A DNA stretch of 64,000 bases from Lentzea pudingi. Lineage in GTDB: Bacteria; Actinomycetota; Actinomycetes; Mycobacteriales; Pseudonocardiaceae. The position numbers and the translations under genes are program-made. This document shows, piece by piece, positions 27,642 through 35,417 of the stretch. Each line of letters begins with the position of its first letter. Within the stretch, counting starts at the first letter, position 1. Under the pieces are notes generated by a model that was not told the origin of the DNA, did no database searches, and saw only the letters and a list, made by a program, of their open reading frames with translations. The stretch is taken from assembly GCF_014646255.1 (NCBI RefSeq), contig NZ_BMNC01000016.1, positions 62,001 to 126,000 on the forward strand, read 5' to 3'.

Positions 27642-27655
27642 TAGACCACGGTCTA
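27642..27655. promoter_or_regulatory. 14-bp palindrome in a divergent promoter
   Basis: TAGACC-AC-GGTCTA lies between the DUF4239 gene (start 27616) and the secreted protein gene (start 27705). It is a candidate operator for an unknown regulator; no regulator gene is adjacent. Confidence 0.5.
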
Positions 27656-27704
27656 CTGTGACCGGTACAGCACGGTGGGGTTGACGAGTAATGGTCAGGT
27701 GGGA

Positions 27705-28901
27705 ATGCGCGGCAGCGGCAGAAATACCCGGTTGTCGTATTGGGCTACTCCATACCGGTGGCGGCGTGATTCGCTCGCGTTGGGCGCGGTCTCGTCGCTA
27801 TTGGTGCTTTCCGCGCCCTTCACCAGCGCCGTTGCTCAGGCGGCGGCGCCGAACTGTGACGCTTATCAAGTGCGTTCATCCCATCGTGGCGACTTCTCGA
27901 TGTTCACGAAAGTGGACGTTTCATCCGGTGGGGTGACGGAAGTAGCCCGCCTGGACTACGCGCTGAATGCACTGGGGTATTCGCAGAGGCTGGGCCGTCT
28001 GGTCGGTCTCACCTCCAAGGGCCACCGTTGGTGGAAGAACCCGTCGCACGTAGTGCTGATCGACACCAAGGGTGTGGTCAACGACCTCGGACCCGTTGAC
28101 GCGCACTGGTTCCGCACCGACGACGTCTCGGCGGGCGCGGTCGTCGGCACCACGTTTTACGTGCGCGACAACGCGAGGCTGCACGCCATCGACATCGACC
28201 CGGACAGCCCGTCGTACCTCGAGATCGTGCGCACCGTCGTGCTGGGCTGGCCCGCCCTCGCGCTCGACGACTTCACCGTCGACCCGGCGAGCGGGAAGCT
28301 GACCGGCGTCTCGGCCGCGGGCGTGGGACCGGGCGAGGTCGTGACGTTCGACCCGGTGTCCGGCCGCGTGCTGGACAGGACGGAGATCGCCGGTCTGCCC
28401 GGCAAGTCCACGTACGGCGCCGTGCTGATCGACTCGGCCGGCACCGTGTACGCCATCAACAACGGCCACCACGGCCGCAGCCGCTTCTACCGCATCACCG
28501 GCGGCACCGCGCAAGAACTCTCGACCGGCCCGCGGATGGGCATGATCGACGCGGCGGGCTGCCTGCCGAACCCGATGCCGCCGCGCGTCGAACCTCCCGC
28601 ACCCCGCCCCGAGGTGCCGCCGCCCCCGCCGCCTCCGGCCCCGCCCGCCACGACCACGCCGGCGCCGCCCGCACCCGTCCCGGTCGTGCGGCAGCCCCCA
28701 GCCGCCACGCCCCCACCACCTCCCGCCGCGCAGCAACAGCCGGTGCCGGCGCGCGCCGCGCGCCAGAAGCCCGAACCCCGCAAGGATCTTCCACTCGACC
28801 CCGAGACGACGCCGATGACCAAGTCCCGCAAGTGGGCGATGGTCACCGTCATCCTCGTGATGCTCGGCGCCGGCGCGGCCGCCGCTCGAACCCGCGGTTA
28901 A
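27705..28901 (+). CDS. Secreted propeller-like protein with proline-rich stalk and C-terminal anchor
   Basis: A 398-residue protein with a signal peptide (about residues 1-46, SSLLVLSAPFTSAVAQAAA). The propeller-like domain (about 48-290) contains repeats such as LGYSQRLGRLVGLTSKG, DDFTVDPASGKLTGV and VLIDSAGTVYAINNGHHG. A long proline-rich stalk follows (about 300-365), then a C-terminal membrane helix (about 378-393) with the tail RTRG. It is therefore probably a surface-displayed protein on a flexible stalk. It resembles the DUF6923-type domain, but I am not certain. I chose the ATG at 27705 with AGGTGGGA upstream; GTG 27675 would give a longer leader. A palindrome at 27642 may control it. 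Its layout echoes the protein at 13191, which lacks the signal peptide. Confidence 0.78.
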   Translation: MRGSGRNTRLSYWATPYRWRRDSLALGAVSSLLVLSAPFTSAVAQAAAPNCDAYQVRSSHRGDFSMFTKVDVSSGGVTEVARLDYALNALGYSQRLGRLVGLTSKGHRWWKNPSHVVLIDTKGVVNDLGPVDAHWFRTDDVSAGAVVGTTFYVRDNARLHAIDIDPDSPSYLEIVRTVVLGWPALALDDFTVDPASGKLTGVSAAGVGPGEVVTFDPVSGRVLDRTEIAGLPGKSTYGAVLIDSAGTVYAINNGHHGRSRFYRITGGTAQELSTGPRMGMIDAAGCLPNPMPPRVEPPAPRPEVPPPPPPPAPPATTTPAPPAPVPVVRQPPAATPPPPPAAQQQPVPARAARQKPEPRKDLPLDPETTPMTKSRKWAMVTVILVMLGAGAAAARTRG

Positions 28902-29096
28902 TTCGGTTGGCACCAGGCGGCGGCGTCGCTAGCGTTGCGGGCATGCTGTCCATCTGATGAAGCCCGCAGCGCTCTCGACGCTGCCCTCGCGACCTCGACG
29001 TCGCCCGCTTTCTTCGGTGACCCATGCGCGGGTCCATCTCTCACGGCCGTCTTTCGCCGTGCCCTTTGCACGCCCTCTTCGCGAGGAGGCTTTCGC

Positions 29097-29300
29097 ATGC
29101 CTGCCACCAGCCAACCCCAGCCCGAATCCCAGCCCCAATCCCAGCCCGAACCCCAGGCAGGGCCGGGCAACCGCGCCGCCCGACGAGCGCAGAAGCGGGG
29201 AAAGCAGGACCAGAACACGCACTTCCAGCTGCCGCAGCAGCGGGTGCCGGTGGTCCAGCCGCGCCAGTTCGCGACCCGTCGCCGCGGAGGATCCGCGTAG
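29097..29300 (+). CDS. Small Gln/Pro-rich basic protein
   Basis: An unrecognised 67-residue protein. Residues 4-22 are a run of Gln/Pro/Ser/Glu made of near-repeats (QPQPES, QPQSQPEPQ). A strongly basic middle (RAARRAQKRGKQ) is followed by a neutral part and a basic end (FATRRRGGSA). Such a composition suits a disordered nucleic-acid-binding protein. The start is well supported: GAGGAGG stands about ten bases before the ATG. About 180 bases of leader precede it. That leader contains a four-codon upstream reading frame (ATG at 28943) and a small hairpin CCTC-TTCGC-GAGG that partly covers the ribosome binding site. A strong hairpin follows the gene. Confidence 0.7.
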   Translation: MPATSQPQPESQPQSQPEPQAGPGNRAARRAQKRGKQDQNTHFQLPQQRVPVVQPRQFATRRRGGSA

Positions 29301-29325
29301 CCGACGCCGAACCAGGCGCGACACC

Positions 29326-29361
29326 AGCAGGGGACGTGACCGATCGGCCACGTCCCCTGCT
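29326..29361 (+). terminator. Long hairpin terminator
   Basis: A 13-bp perfect stem (29326-29338 with 29349-29361) with a further palindrome CCGATCGG in the loop, 25 bases after the small basic protein gene. It is followed by CCC then a TTC-rich stretch. Confidence 0.85.
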
Positions 29362-29444
29362 CCCTTCGTGGGCTCGATCTCCCGTTCTGTCCGAATCCGA
29401 TCTAGCCTGAGTTGCTACCGGACCGACAGGATCGGAGGCGCCAG

Positions 29445-29873
29445 ATGAGGATCGCTGACGTTTTGCGCACCAAGGGATCGGCGGTCGCGACAATCGCCCC
29501 GGACGTCCCAGTGTCCGAACTGCTGAGAGCACTCGCCGAACACAACATCGGCGCGATCGTCGTCGTCGGCTCGTCCGGCGTGGCGGGGATCGTGTCGGAA
29601 CGCGACGTGGTCCGCCGACTGCACGAAGTGGGAGTCGACCTGCTGTCTTCCCCCGTGTCGGCGATCATGACCGCCGACGTCTTCACCTGTTCGCCGTCGG
29701 ACACGGTGGACAGCCTCACGATCGTGATGACCGAGCGGCGCTTCCGCCACGTGCCCGTGCTGTCCGACGGGCAACTGGTCGGGATCGTCAGCATCGGCGA
29801 CGTGGTGAAGAGCCGAATCGGCCAGCTCGAACAATCGCACGACCAACTGCAGGCCTACATCGCCCAAGGCTGA
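29445..29873 (+). CDS. CBS domain pair protein
   Basis: A 142-residue cytoplasmic protein made of two CBS motifs (a Bateman module) and little else: about residues 8-62 (ATIAPDVPVSELLRALAEHNIGAIVVV) and 74-128 (MTADVFTCSPSDTVDSLTIVMTERRFRHVPV). Such stand-alone modules bind adenine nucleotides and sense energy state, or partner with other proteins; mycobacterial hypoxic-response proteins are similar. GGAGG precedes the ATG at 29445. The partner is not evident from the neighbours. Confidence 0.92.
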   Translation: MRIADVLRTKGSAVATIAPDVPVSELLRALAEHNIGAIVVVGSSGVAGIVSERDVVRRLHEVGVDLLSSPVSAIMTADVFTCSPSDTVDSLTIVMTERRFRHVPVLSDGQLVGIVSIGDVVKSRIGQLEQSHDQLQAYIAQG

Positions 29874-30441
29874 CCGGCACCGGACTCCTCACTTCGCCGG
29901 ATCGGGTGAAACCTTCACCTGCCTGGCTCGTCCCAGAGCTCATTGATGCCGCACCAGCGGCGTCGTCGTCACGGACGACACGCTGGCCCACGCGGACACC
30001 GACGCCACCGAGGCACGCAACCACGCGTCGCTCGCCTCGGTGGCGTCGGCGTGCCCGGCTCTTGGGACTTCGCGGTAGCACAGCGGTTCCTTACCAAGGG
30101 CAGCGTCGACGGCTACCTGCCAGCACTTCGAGTTCAAGCGCGTCGGACGCCGAATGGCGATCATGGCCCGCTACCGCAGAGCCGGCGTCGTCTTCCCACC
30201 TCTGGTAAGTCCCCGACGAAACCGTCCGCGTCGCGCAGGTGTCGCGCTTCCCGCCGTGCCGGAGGCCGAACTCTCGAACTTCTCACGTCTGGACAGACAT
30301 GACGGAGCTTCGCGATTGCTCCGACCGCCCCGCGCTGACGCAACTAATATATTGCCCGTCACCCCGCTCTCACCTGCCGCTTAGCAATGACTCTTTGGAC
30401 TTCGACGTCAAACGAGTCGTTGCAAAACCAGGTTTCACGTT
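29874..30441. other. 568-bp region without a supportable gene
   Basis: No reading frame here has both a credible start and sustained coding character. Short stretches in different plus-strand frames look protein-like (for example around 29985-30075 and 30115-30190), which might mark a decayed gene with several frame breaks. I cannot name it. The 3' end holds an imperfect inverted repeat (GCAATGACTC 30384-30393 with GAGTCGTTGC about 30414-30423) that may end the minus-strand SRPBCC transcript. Confidence 0.5.
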
Positions 30442-30987
30442 TCAGACGGCGCGGTCGATACCGGGCGGTTCGGGCACGTTCTCGGTCTTGGTGCCTGCCG
30501 GCATCGCCCACATGAAGGCGCGCATCATCACGTACTGGAACCTCAGGCCGGCGCCGACATCGCCGGACTCCACGACCTGCTTGAGCGCGGCGAGGATGCC
30601 CTTCCAAGTCGTGTCGACCTTGTCGAGCCGCTTGACGCCCTCAGGCCAACCGGAGTTGCGCAGTGTTACCCGCGTGCCGCCGTCGACCTCTTCGAACTCC
30701 CACGAGACGACGGTCCACGGATCGTCGCGCATGGTGAGCCGTTGCGTGTGGGAGAGCAGCCGGGGCGGATCGACCTCGACGACGCGGCCGACGACGAAGA
30801 CCCGCTTGCCATCGGTCGACCGGTAGTACAGCGGCGCGCCCGGTTCGAGCGCGGAGTCGAGCACCGCGTCCATCATGGCGCGCTGCTTGCCATCGAGTTT
30901 GGTGATCTCCGCCCACACCTTCTCGATGGGCGCGGCGATCACGATGCTGTGCAACAGCTCGATGCCGGGTTCAGCCAACGTCCTCAT
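30442..30987 (-). CDS. SRPBCC/AHSA1-like protein
   Basis: A 181-residue protein of the START/Bet v1-like helix-grip fold: LLHSIVIAAPIEKVWAEITK at the N-terminus, the core strand PPRLLSHTQRL and WEFEEVDGGTRVTLRNSGWP, then a long C-terminal helix (KGILAALKQVVESG). These proteins bind hydrophobic ligands. When encoded directly after an ArsR regulator they are often called AHSA1-like, and the pair is common in actinobacteria. The start overlaps the ArsR gene end by 17 bases, so it is co-translated. The extra 30 residues after the helix (FMWAMPAGTKTENVPEPPG) are unusual. The ligand is unknown. Confidence 0.85.
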   Translation of the reverse strand: MRTLAEPGIELLHSIVIAAPIEKVWAEITKLDGKQRAMMDAVLDSALEPGAPLYYRSTDGKRVFVVGRVVEVDPPRLLSHTQRLTMRDDPWTVVSWEFEEVDGGTRVTLRNSGWPEGVKRLDKVDTTWKGILAALKQVVESGDVGAGLRFQYVMMRAFMWAMPAGTKTENVPEPPGIDRAV

Positions 30988-31318
30988 CCTCCCGTTCGGC
31001 GCTCTCGACCGTGAGCTTCAAGCCGACCAGCGCCTCTGCCCAGTTCTGCTCGTAGTGCGCGACCCACCGCTGATGGATCTGCTGGATGGGCACGGGATTC
31101 AGGTGGTTGACCCGCTTCCGGCCCCGCGGCTCCACGAGCACCAGATCGGCTTCGCGGAGCACACCGAGGTGCTGCATGACGACATGCCGGCTGGTCTCCA
31201 ACTCCTCGACCAGCTCGCCCGTGGTGCGCGGGCCCTTGCGCAGAACGTCGAGAATCGCGCGCCTCAGGGGGTTCGCGAGGGCGCGCCAGATGGCATCGTC
31301 ATCATGTGGCAACTTCAT
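30971..31318 (-). CDS. ArsR family winged-helix regulator
   Basis: A 115-residue metal-free ArsR-type regulator: WRALANPLRRAILDVLRKGPRTTGELVEEL followed by the recognition helix TSRHVVMQHLGVLREADLV and the wing VEPRGRKRVNHLNP. There are no cysteine-rich metal sites, so it is not a metal sensor. It is the first gene of a two-gene operon with the SRPBCC protein. An 8-bp palindrome TTACGTAA begins at the last base of the start codon (31318-31325). It may be the operator or part of a leaderless promoter, since no ribosome binding site is visible. Confidence 0.9.
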   Translation of the reverse strand: MKLPHDDDAIWRALANPLRRAILDVLRKGPRTTGELVEELETSRHVVMQHLGVLREADLVLVEPRGRKRVNHLNPVPIQQIHQRWVAHYEQNWAEALVGLKLTVESAEREDEDVG

Positions 31319-31325
31319 TACGTAA
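31318..31325. promoter_or_regulatory. TTACGTAA palindrome at the ArsR start
   Basis: An eight-base perfect palindrome directly upstream of, and touching, the ArsR start codon. Next to it lies an AT-rich stretch (GATTTTTAACA, 31326 onward) that could be a minus-strand promoter. The position suggests autoregulation. Confidence 0.4.
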
Positions 31326-31429
31326 GATTTTTAACACCCTTCGACGCACGTGTCGAGCTTCGGAGCAACCGCAAGACTTCAGCGGAACGGCTGCCAGTCC
31401 GCTGACCTCACGGCCTATAAGTTCGAAGC

Positions 31430-32392
31430 ATGCTGCACGACGTCGCTGACGCCACGCACCGATATATTAGTTTGCTCGCCGCTGACCAGCGCGAACATGC
31501 GATACGCGAGGTCACCGACGACCTGAGGCGTCGCTGGGCGTACACGCCCGGTATACGCCCCGGACTCGCCTTGGGCGAACTTCGGCGAGACCAACGCAAG
31601 GCAGTGCACGGCATGCTCGCGACCGTGCTCAGCCCACACGCCTATGCACAAGCCGCTGCGGTGATGGCGTTGGAAGACGTTCTCGACCACCGCGAAGGCG
31701 GGCACCGCGATCGGCACAGCGGCGACTTCTGGACAGTGCTCTTCGGCACCCCAGGCGGCGACGACCCCTGGGGATGGCGCATCGAAGGACACCACCTGTC
31801 GGTGAACGTCGTCGTCGCCGACGGCCGCGTCTCGGCCACACCGTTCTTCCTCGGTGCGAACCCGGCCCGCGTCACCTATCGCGGCCGCGTCGTCGGCCAG
31901 CCCCTTCACCTGGAAGAAGAACTCGCCCGCGAACTCCTGGACCGCATGGGCCCGACCGCCCGTCGTCTGGCCGTCGTCTCGGACAGCGCTCCCCAAGACA
32001 TCCGCACGGGAAACTCGCCGAGGATCAGCCCGTCGGAACCGATCGGCGTGACGCCGGCCCAACTCGGCAAACCCGCGGCGGAGCTGCTCGTCGACATCGT
32101 CCGCTTCTACCTCGACCGGCTCTCCTACGAACTGGCCGACGAGGAATTCGCCCAGATCGACCCGGAACGCCTGCACTTCTCCTGGGAGGGCTCGCTGCGC
32201 CGGGGCGAAGGCCACTACTACCGCGTCCAGGGCCCGGAACTGCTCATCGAATACGACAACACGGCCAACGAGGCCAACCACGTCCACACGGTCTGGCGTC
32301 GCCATTCAGGTGACTTCGGCGACGACCTGCTCGCCGCTCACTACGACGAGTCACGGCACACTGTCGTCCGTGGAATGGCCCAGAACGGTTGA
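31430..32392 (+). CDS. DUF3500 family protein
   Basis: A 320-residue protein with the features of the DUF3500 family: LRRDQRKAVHGMLATVLSP, the motif WGWRIEGHHLSVNVVV, TPFFLGANPARV, and near the end GHYYRVQGPELLIEYDNTANEANHVHTVWR. Its His-rich conserved core suggests a metal-dependent enzyme, but the reaction is not known. There is no signal peptide here, whereas many relatives are secreted. The ATG at 31430 lies about 12 bases after TATAAG, so the transcript may have little or no leader. The end overlaps endonuclease V by 23 bases, so the two are coupled. Confidence 0.88.
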   Translation: MLHDVADATHRYISLLAADQREHAIREVTDDLRRRWAYTPGIRPGLALGELRRDQRKAVHGMLATVLSPHAYAQAAAVMALEDVLDHREGGHRDRHSGDFWTVLFGTPGGDDPWGWRIEGHHLSVNVVVADGRVSATPFFLGANPARVTYRGRVVGQPLHLEEELARELLDRMGPTARRLAVVSDSAPQDIRTGNSPRISPSEPIGVTPAQLGKPAAELLVDIVRFYLDRLSYELADEEFAQIDPERLHFSWEGSLRRGEGHYYRVQGPELLIEYDNTANEANHVHTVWRRHSGDFGDDLLAAHYDESRHTVVRGMAQNG

Positions 32393-33035
32393 CGACGCCG
32401 TCGCAATGCAAGAGCGCCTGCGCACCCAAGTGATCACTACAAGTGCTTCTGACCTGCGCATAGAAACCGTTGCGGGCCTGGACGTCGGCTACCGTAGCAA
32501 CGACTCAGTTGCGGGCGTCTGCGTGGTGTTCGATGCAAAGACGCTGGTCGTCCTCGACGAGGTCGTCGTCGAGGACACGACGGAATTCCCGTACATCCCT
32601 GGGCTCTTCGCGTTCCGCGAGATGCCGGTCCTGCTGCGCGCCCTCGATCAGGTGACCGTCGCTCCAGACCTGTTGGTCGCGGACGGTCAGGGCCTCGCAC
32701 ACCCGCGCCGGTTCGGCCTGGCGTGTCATCTCGGTGTGCACACAGGCATCCCGAGCATCGGCGTCGCGAAGAACGCGATGGGCACGTTCGAGCAGCCTGG
32801 TCACGCCCGCGGGTCCATGAGCAACCTCGTCATGGACGGCGACGACGGCAACGAGGTCGTTGGCCGAGCCCTGCGAACCCAGGACGGCGTCAAACCCGTC
32901 TTCGTGTCGGTCGGTCACAAGATCGACCTGGACCGGGCGTGCACCGAAGTGCTGCGTCTGGCCCCGCGCTACCGGCTGCCCGAGACGACCCGCCGCGCCG
33001 ACACCCTCACTCGGCAGGTTGCTTCGTCGGGGTGA
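32370..33035 (+). CDS. nfi: Endonuclease V
   Basis: Cleaves near deoxyinosine in damaged DNA (or inosine in RNA). The 221-residue protein has the signature VAGLDVGYRS (catalytic Asp), VVLDEVVVEDTTEFPYIPGLFAFREMP, the VADGQGLAHPRRFGLACHLG block and IPSIGVAKN. The GTG start at 32370 lies inside the DUF3500 gene end; an extension to 32310 would lie wholly in that gene and is not needed. The 3' end overlaps lspA, on the other strand, by 29 bases. Confidence 0.94.
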   Translation: MEWPRTVDDAVAMQERLRTQVITTSASDLRIETVAGLDVGYRSNDSVAGVCVVFDAKTLVVLDEVVVEDTTEFPYIPGLFAFREMPVLLRALDQVTVAPDLLVADGQGLAHPRRFGLACHLGVHTGIPSIGVAKNAMGTFEQPGHARGSMSNLVMDGDDGNEVVGRALRTQDGVKPVFVSVGHKIDLDRACTEVLRLAPRYRLPETTRRADTLTRQVASSG

Positions 33036-33492
33036 AGCTCAGCAGCACGAGCAGGATCGCGCCGCAGACCAGCGCGATGTCCGCGACGTTGCCGACGAAC
33101 CAGCCGTTGTAGTCGAGGAAGTCGACGACGTGCCCGCGCGCGAAGCCCGGCGGCCGGAACAGCCGGTCGAGCAGGTGCGTCGTGGCGCCGCCCAGCATCA
33201 ACGCGAGCGCGGCCGCACGCAGCTTCGTCTGCGGCTGCATGCCGTACCGCGCGAGCATCACGACGGCGACGGCCGCGACGATGGTGAAGACCCACGTCGA
33301 CCCTGCACCGATCGAGAACGCGGCACCGGGGTTGTAGAGGAGCCTGAGCTGCAGGAACTCCCCGATCACGGGAATGGGCGCGCGGCCGGTCAGCGCGCTC
33401 TCGGCCCAGAACTTCGTGGCCTGGTCCAGCAGCAGCACGAGCACGGCGATGCCCATGACGAGTGGCACGCGGCGAGAGGTGGTGGTGTCCAT
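33007..33492 (-). CDS. lspA: Lipoprotein signal peptidase LspA
   Basis: Removes the signal peptide of diacylglyceryl-modified prolipoproteins, such as those at 1126, 47649, 52323 and 63251. The 161-residue membrane protein has four helices. It carries the DQATKFW segment, NPGAAFSIG, and the two catalytic aspartates in HVVDFLDY and NVADIAL. I chose the ATG at 33492; the frame is open 47 codons upstream but without family character. The Gly-Asn of the usual GGxxGNLIDR motif is replaced (GGATTHLLDRLF), a modest departure. The convergent overlap with endonuclease V is 29 bases. Confidence 0.95.
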   Translation of the reverse strand: MDTTTSRRVPLVMGIAVLVLLLDQATKFWAESALTGRAPIPVIGEFLQLRLLYNPGAAFSIGAGSTWVFTIVAAVAVVMLARYGMQPQTKLRAAALALMLGGATTHLLDRLFRPPGFARGHVVDFLDYNGWFVGNVADIALVCGAILLVLLSFTPTKQPAE

Positions 33493-33541
33493 TTGCGGAC
33501 GAGCGTAGTTAAGAACTCCACCACTCGGCATCAGACCCTGG

Positions 33542-33800
33542 TCACTCGCTGAACGCGTCGACGTCGTCAACGTTGATCGCCGCGTGCGACTCCTCCTCCA
33601 GCGTCGCTGATCGCTCGTCCGTGTCGTAGTCAACGCACATGCGCCATCGTCCGTCCCGTGCGCCGCGAGTATGTGTGGAAGCGACCATGGAACGTGCGCC
33701 CGTCGCCGTCCGCACGCGTCGACACGAGCCGGAAGATGTCGCGCTCGCTAGCGACGTCGTCCTTCGCGATGCGCTCGACGAACCGGCATGGCACGTTCAC
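33542..33800 (-). pseudogene. Small gene broken by a 4-base duplication
   Basis: On the minus strand a coherent coding pattern runs from a GTG at 33800 (or 33794) through NVPCRFVERIAKDDVASERD and RTFHGRFHTYSRRTGR. It then drops out of frame at 33649-33656, where GTCC occurs twice in tandem (plus strand). Deleting one copy rejoins the frame as TGRWRMCVDYDTDERSATL and continues through EEESHAAINVDDVDAFSE to a TGA at 33542. Both halves show G/C-rich third positions. The product would have been about 84 residues, of no family I recognise. It is either a pseudogene or a sequencing/assembly slip; programmed frameshifting seems unlikely because no slippery run is present. Confidence 0.6.
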
Positions 33801-33832
33801 CGAGCTGCCGCAACAGGTCGGAGTCCACGACC

Positions 33833-35131
33833 TCAGAAGTCAGCGCGGAAGACACCGGACAGGAGCGGATGCGTGTCGACGATCTTCCGTGCGATGGTCA
33901 CGGAGTCAACGAGCGGATGTAGTGCCAACGCCTTCACGGCATGCGCGCGCTCACCGCTGATGGCCGCCTTGATGGTGGCGCGTTCGACGACCTTGAGTGC
34001 GGTGACGAGTCCGACACCCTCGTCCGGCACCTGGCTGACCGAGACCGGCCGCGCGCCGCTCGCGTCGACGAGGCTCGGCACCTCGACGATGGCGTCCGCG
34101 TCGAGACACGCCAACGTCGTCCTGTTCGGCACGTTGAGGATCAAGGTGGCTTGCTTGTCGGACGCGATGGCGTGCATCAGATCGAGGGCCACCCGCTCAT
34201 AGCCGCCGCCGTCGAGGTCGTCGCTGTCGCGTTCGTCGTCGCGGGTCTCGGCCATGTACGTCTGCTCGCGCTCGAGCCGAGTCCGCTCCCAGCTGTCCCA
34301 CGAAGGCGCCGCGTAGAACTTCTTCTGCTGCTCCAGCAGGAACGCTCCGCGTGACGCGCCGGACTCCACCGCCTCACGCGTGAAGTAGTAGTAGTGCAGG
34401 TACTCGTTCGGAATCGCGCCCAACGTCCGCAGCCACTCCGAGCCGAAGAGCTTGCCCTCCTCGAACGACTCGAGCCGCCCGGTGTCCGCGAGCAGGTCCG
34501 GCAACACATCACGCCCACCCACATGGACGCCTCGCAGCCAACCGAGGTGGTTGAGACCGGCGTAGTCGAGCCAGACGTCTTCGAGATCGGCGCCGACCGC
34601 CCGCGCGACCCGCTTGCCGAGCCCGACAGGAGAGTCGCAGATACCGATGACGCGACTTCCGAGGTGCGCTGACATCGCCTCCGTGACCATGCCGGCGGGA
34701 TTGGTGAAGTTGATGACCCACGCGTCCGGCGCGTGCACCGATATACGGCGTGCGATGTCGAGCGCCACGGGCACGGTACGCAGGCCGTATGCGAGTCCGC
34801 CGGCACCGACTGTCTCCTGCCCGAGCACGCCGCAACCTGCCGCGACGCTCTCGTCCGCCGCACGCCCGTCGAGTCCGCCGACGCGGATCGCGGAGAAAAC
34901 GAAGTCCGCCCCGCGCAACGCCCCGTCGAGGTCCGTCGACGTCGTCACCGTCGGCGCGTCCAGCACATCGGTCGCGAGCTCGGCGAGAACGCCGCCGATC
35001 GCGGAGAGCCGCGCGGCGTCCAGGTCGTGCAGCACGACCTCGGTCACGCGGCCGGGCGAACGGTCGGTGAGCAACGCGCGATAGATGAGAGGTACGCGGA
35101 AACCACCGCCGCCCAGGATGACCAGCTTCAT
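33833..35131 (-). CDS. Family 4 glycosidase (6-phospho-beta-glucosidase-like)
   Basis: A 432-residue NAD- and metal-dependent glycoside hydrolase of family GH4. It has the Rossmann loop GGGGFRVPLIYRALL at the N-terminus, INFTNPAGMVTEAM, the metal-site motif ICDSPVGLGKRVARAVG (catalytic Cys) and DYAGLNHLGWLRGVHVGG with His. The members act on 6-phospho-glycosides or on plain alpha- or beta-glycosides; which applies here is not clear. No PTS or ABC genes are adjacent, so it stands alone. I chose the ATG at 35131 (GGAGC upstream), giving the usual MKLVILGGGG start. Confidence 0.92.
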   Translation of the reverse strand: MKLVILGGGGFRVPLIYRALLTDRSPGRVTEVVLHDLDAARLSAIGGVLAELATDVLDAPTVTTSTDLDGALRGADFVFSAIRVGGLDGRAADESVAAGCGVLGQETVGAGGLAYGLRTVPVALDIARRISVHAPDAWVINFTNPAGMVTEAMSAHLGSRVIGICDSPVGLGKRVARAVGADLEDVWLDYAGLNHLGWLRGVHVGGRDVLPDLLADTGRLESFEEGKLFGSEWLRTLGAIPNEYLHYYYFTREAVESGASRGAFLLEQQKKFYAAPSWDSWERTRLEREQTYMAETRDDERDSDDLDGGGYERVALDLMHAIASDKQATLILNVPNRTTLACLDADAIVEVPSLVDASGARPVSVSQVPDEGVGLVTALKVVERATIKAAISGERAHAVKALALHPLVDSVTIARKIVDTHPLLSGVFRADF

Positions 35132-35417
35132 GCTCCGACCACGTCCATTCCGGCTCTTCGGCAACATCGACCGCTTCGTCGGATCCTACATTTCCAGGTG
35201 TGGTCGACGGCGAATCAGTGGATGCTGGGTAGCGGAACGCTGCCGGGTGCCGGAAAAACCTGAGCCCTGCCCTCTGAGGTGCTGACCAGCCAGATCACCT
35301 TCATCGCGGGCTCTCGCAAGGGTGCCGCGCACGACCAAAGTGTGATAGAAAGAATGGCTTTGGATTTTCGGAATGAATTTTCCGGGAAGATACGAAGATT
35401 GTATCACAGGGGGCAAG

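Noticed and set aside
35290..35320. Rifamycin-associated element upstream of the HelD-like gene (GGGCTCTCGCAAGGGTGCC)
   Set aside because: The resemblance is partial, the inverted symmetry is poor, and I cannot recall the consensus precisely enough to claim it.
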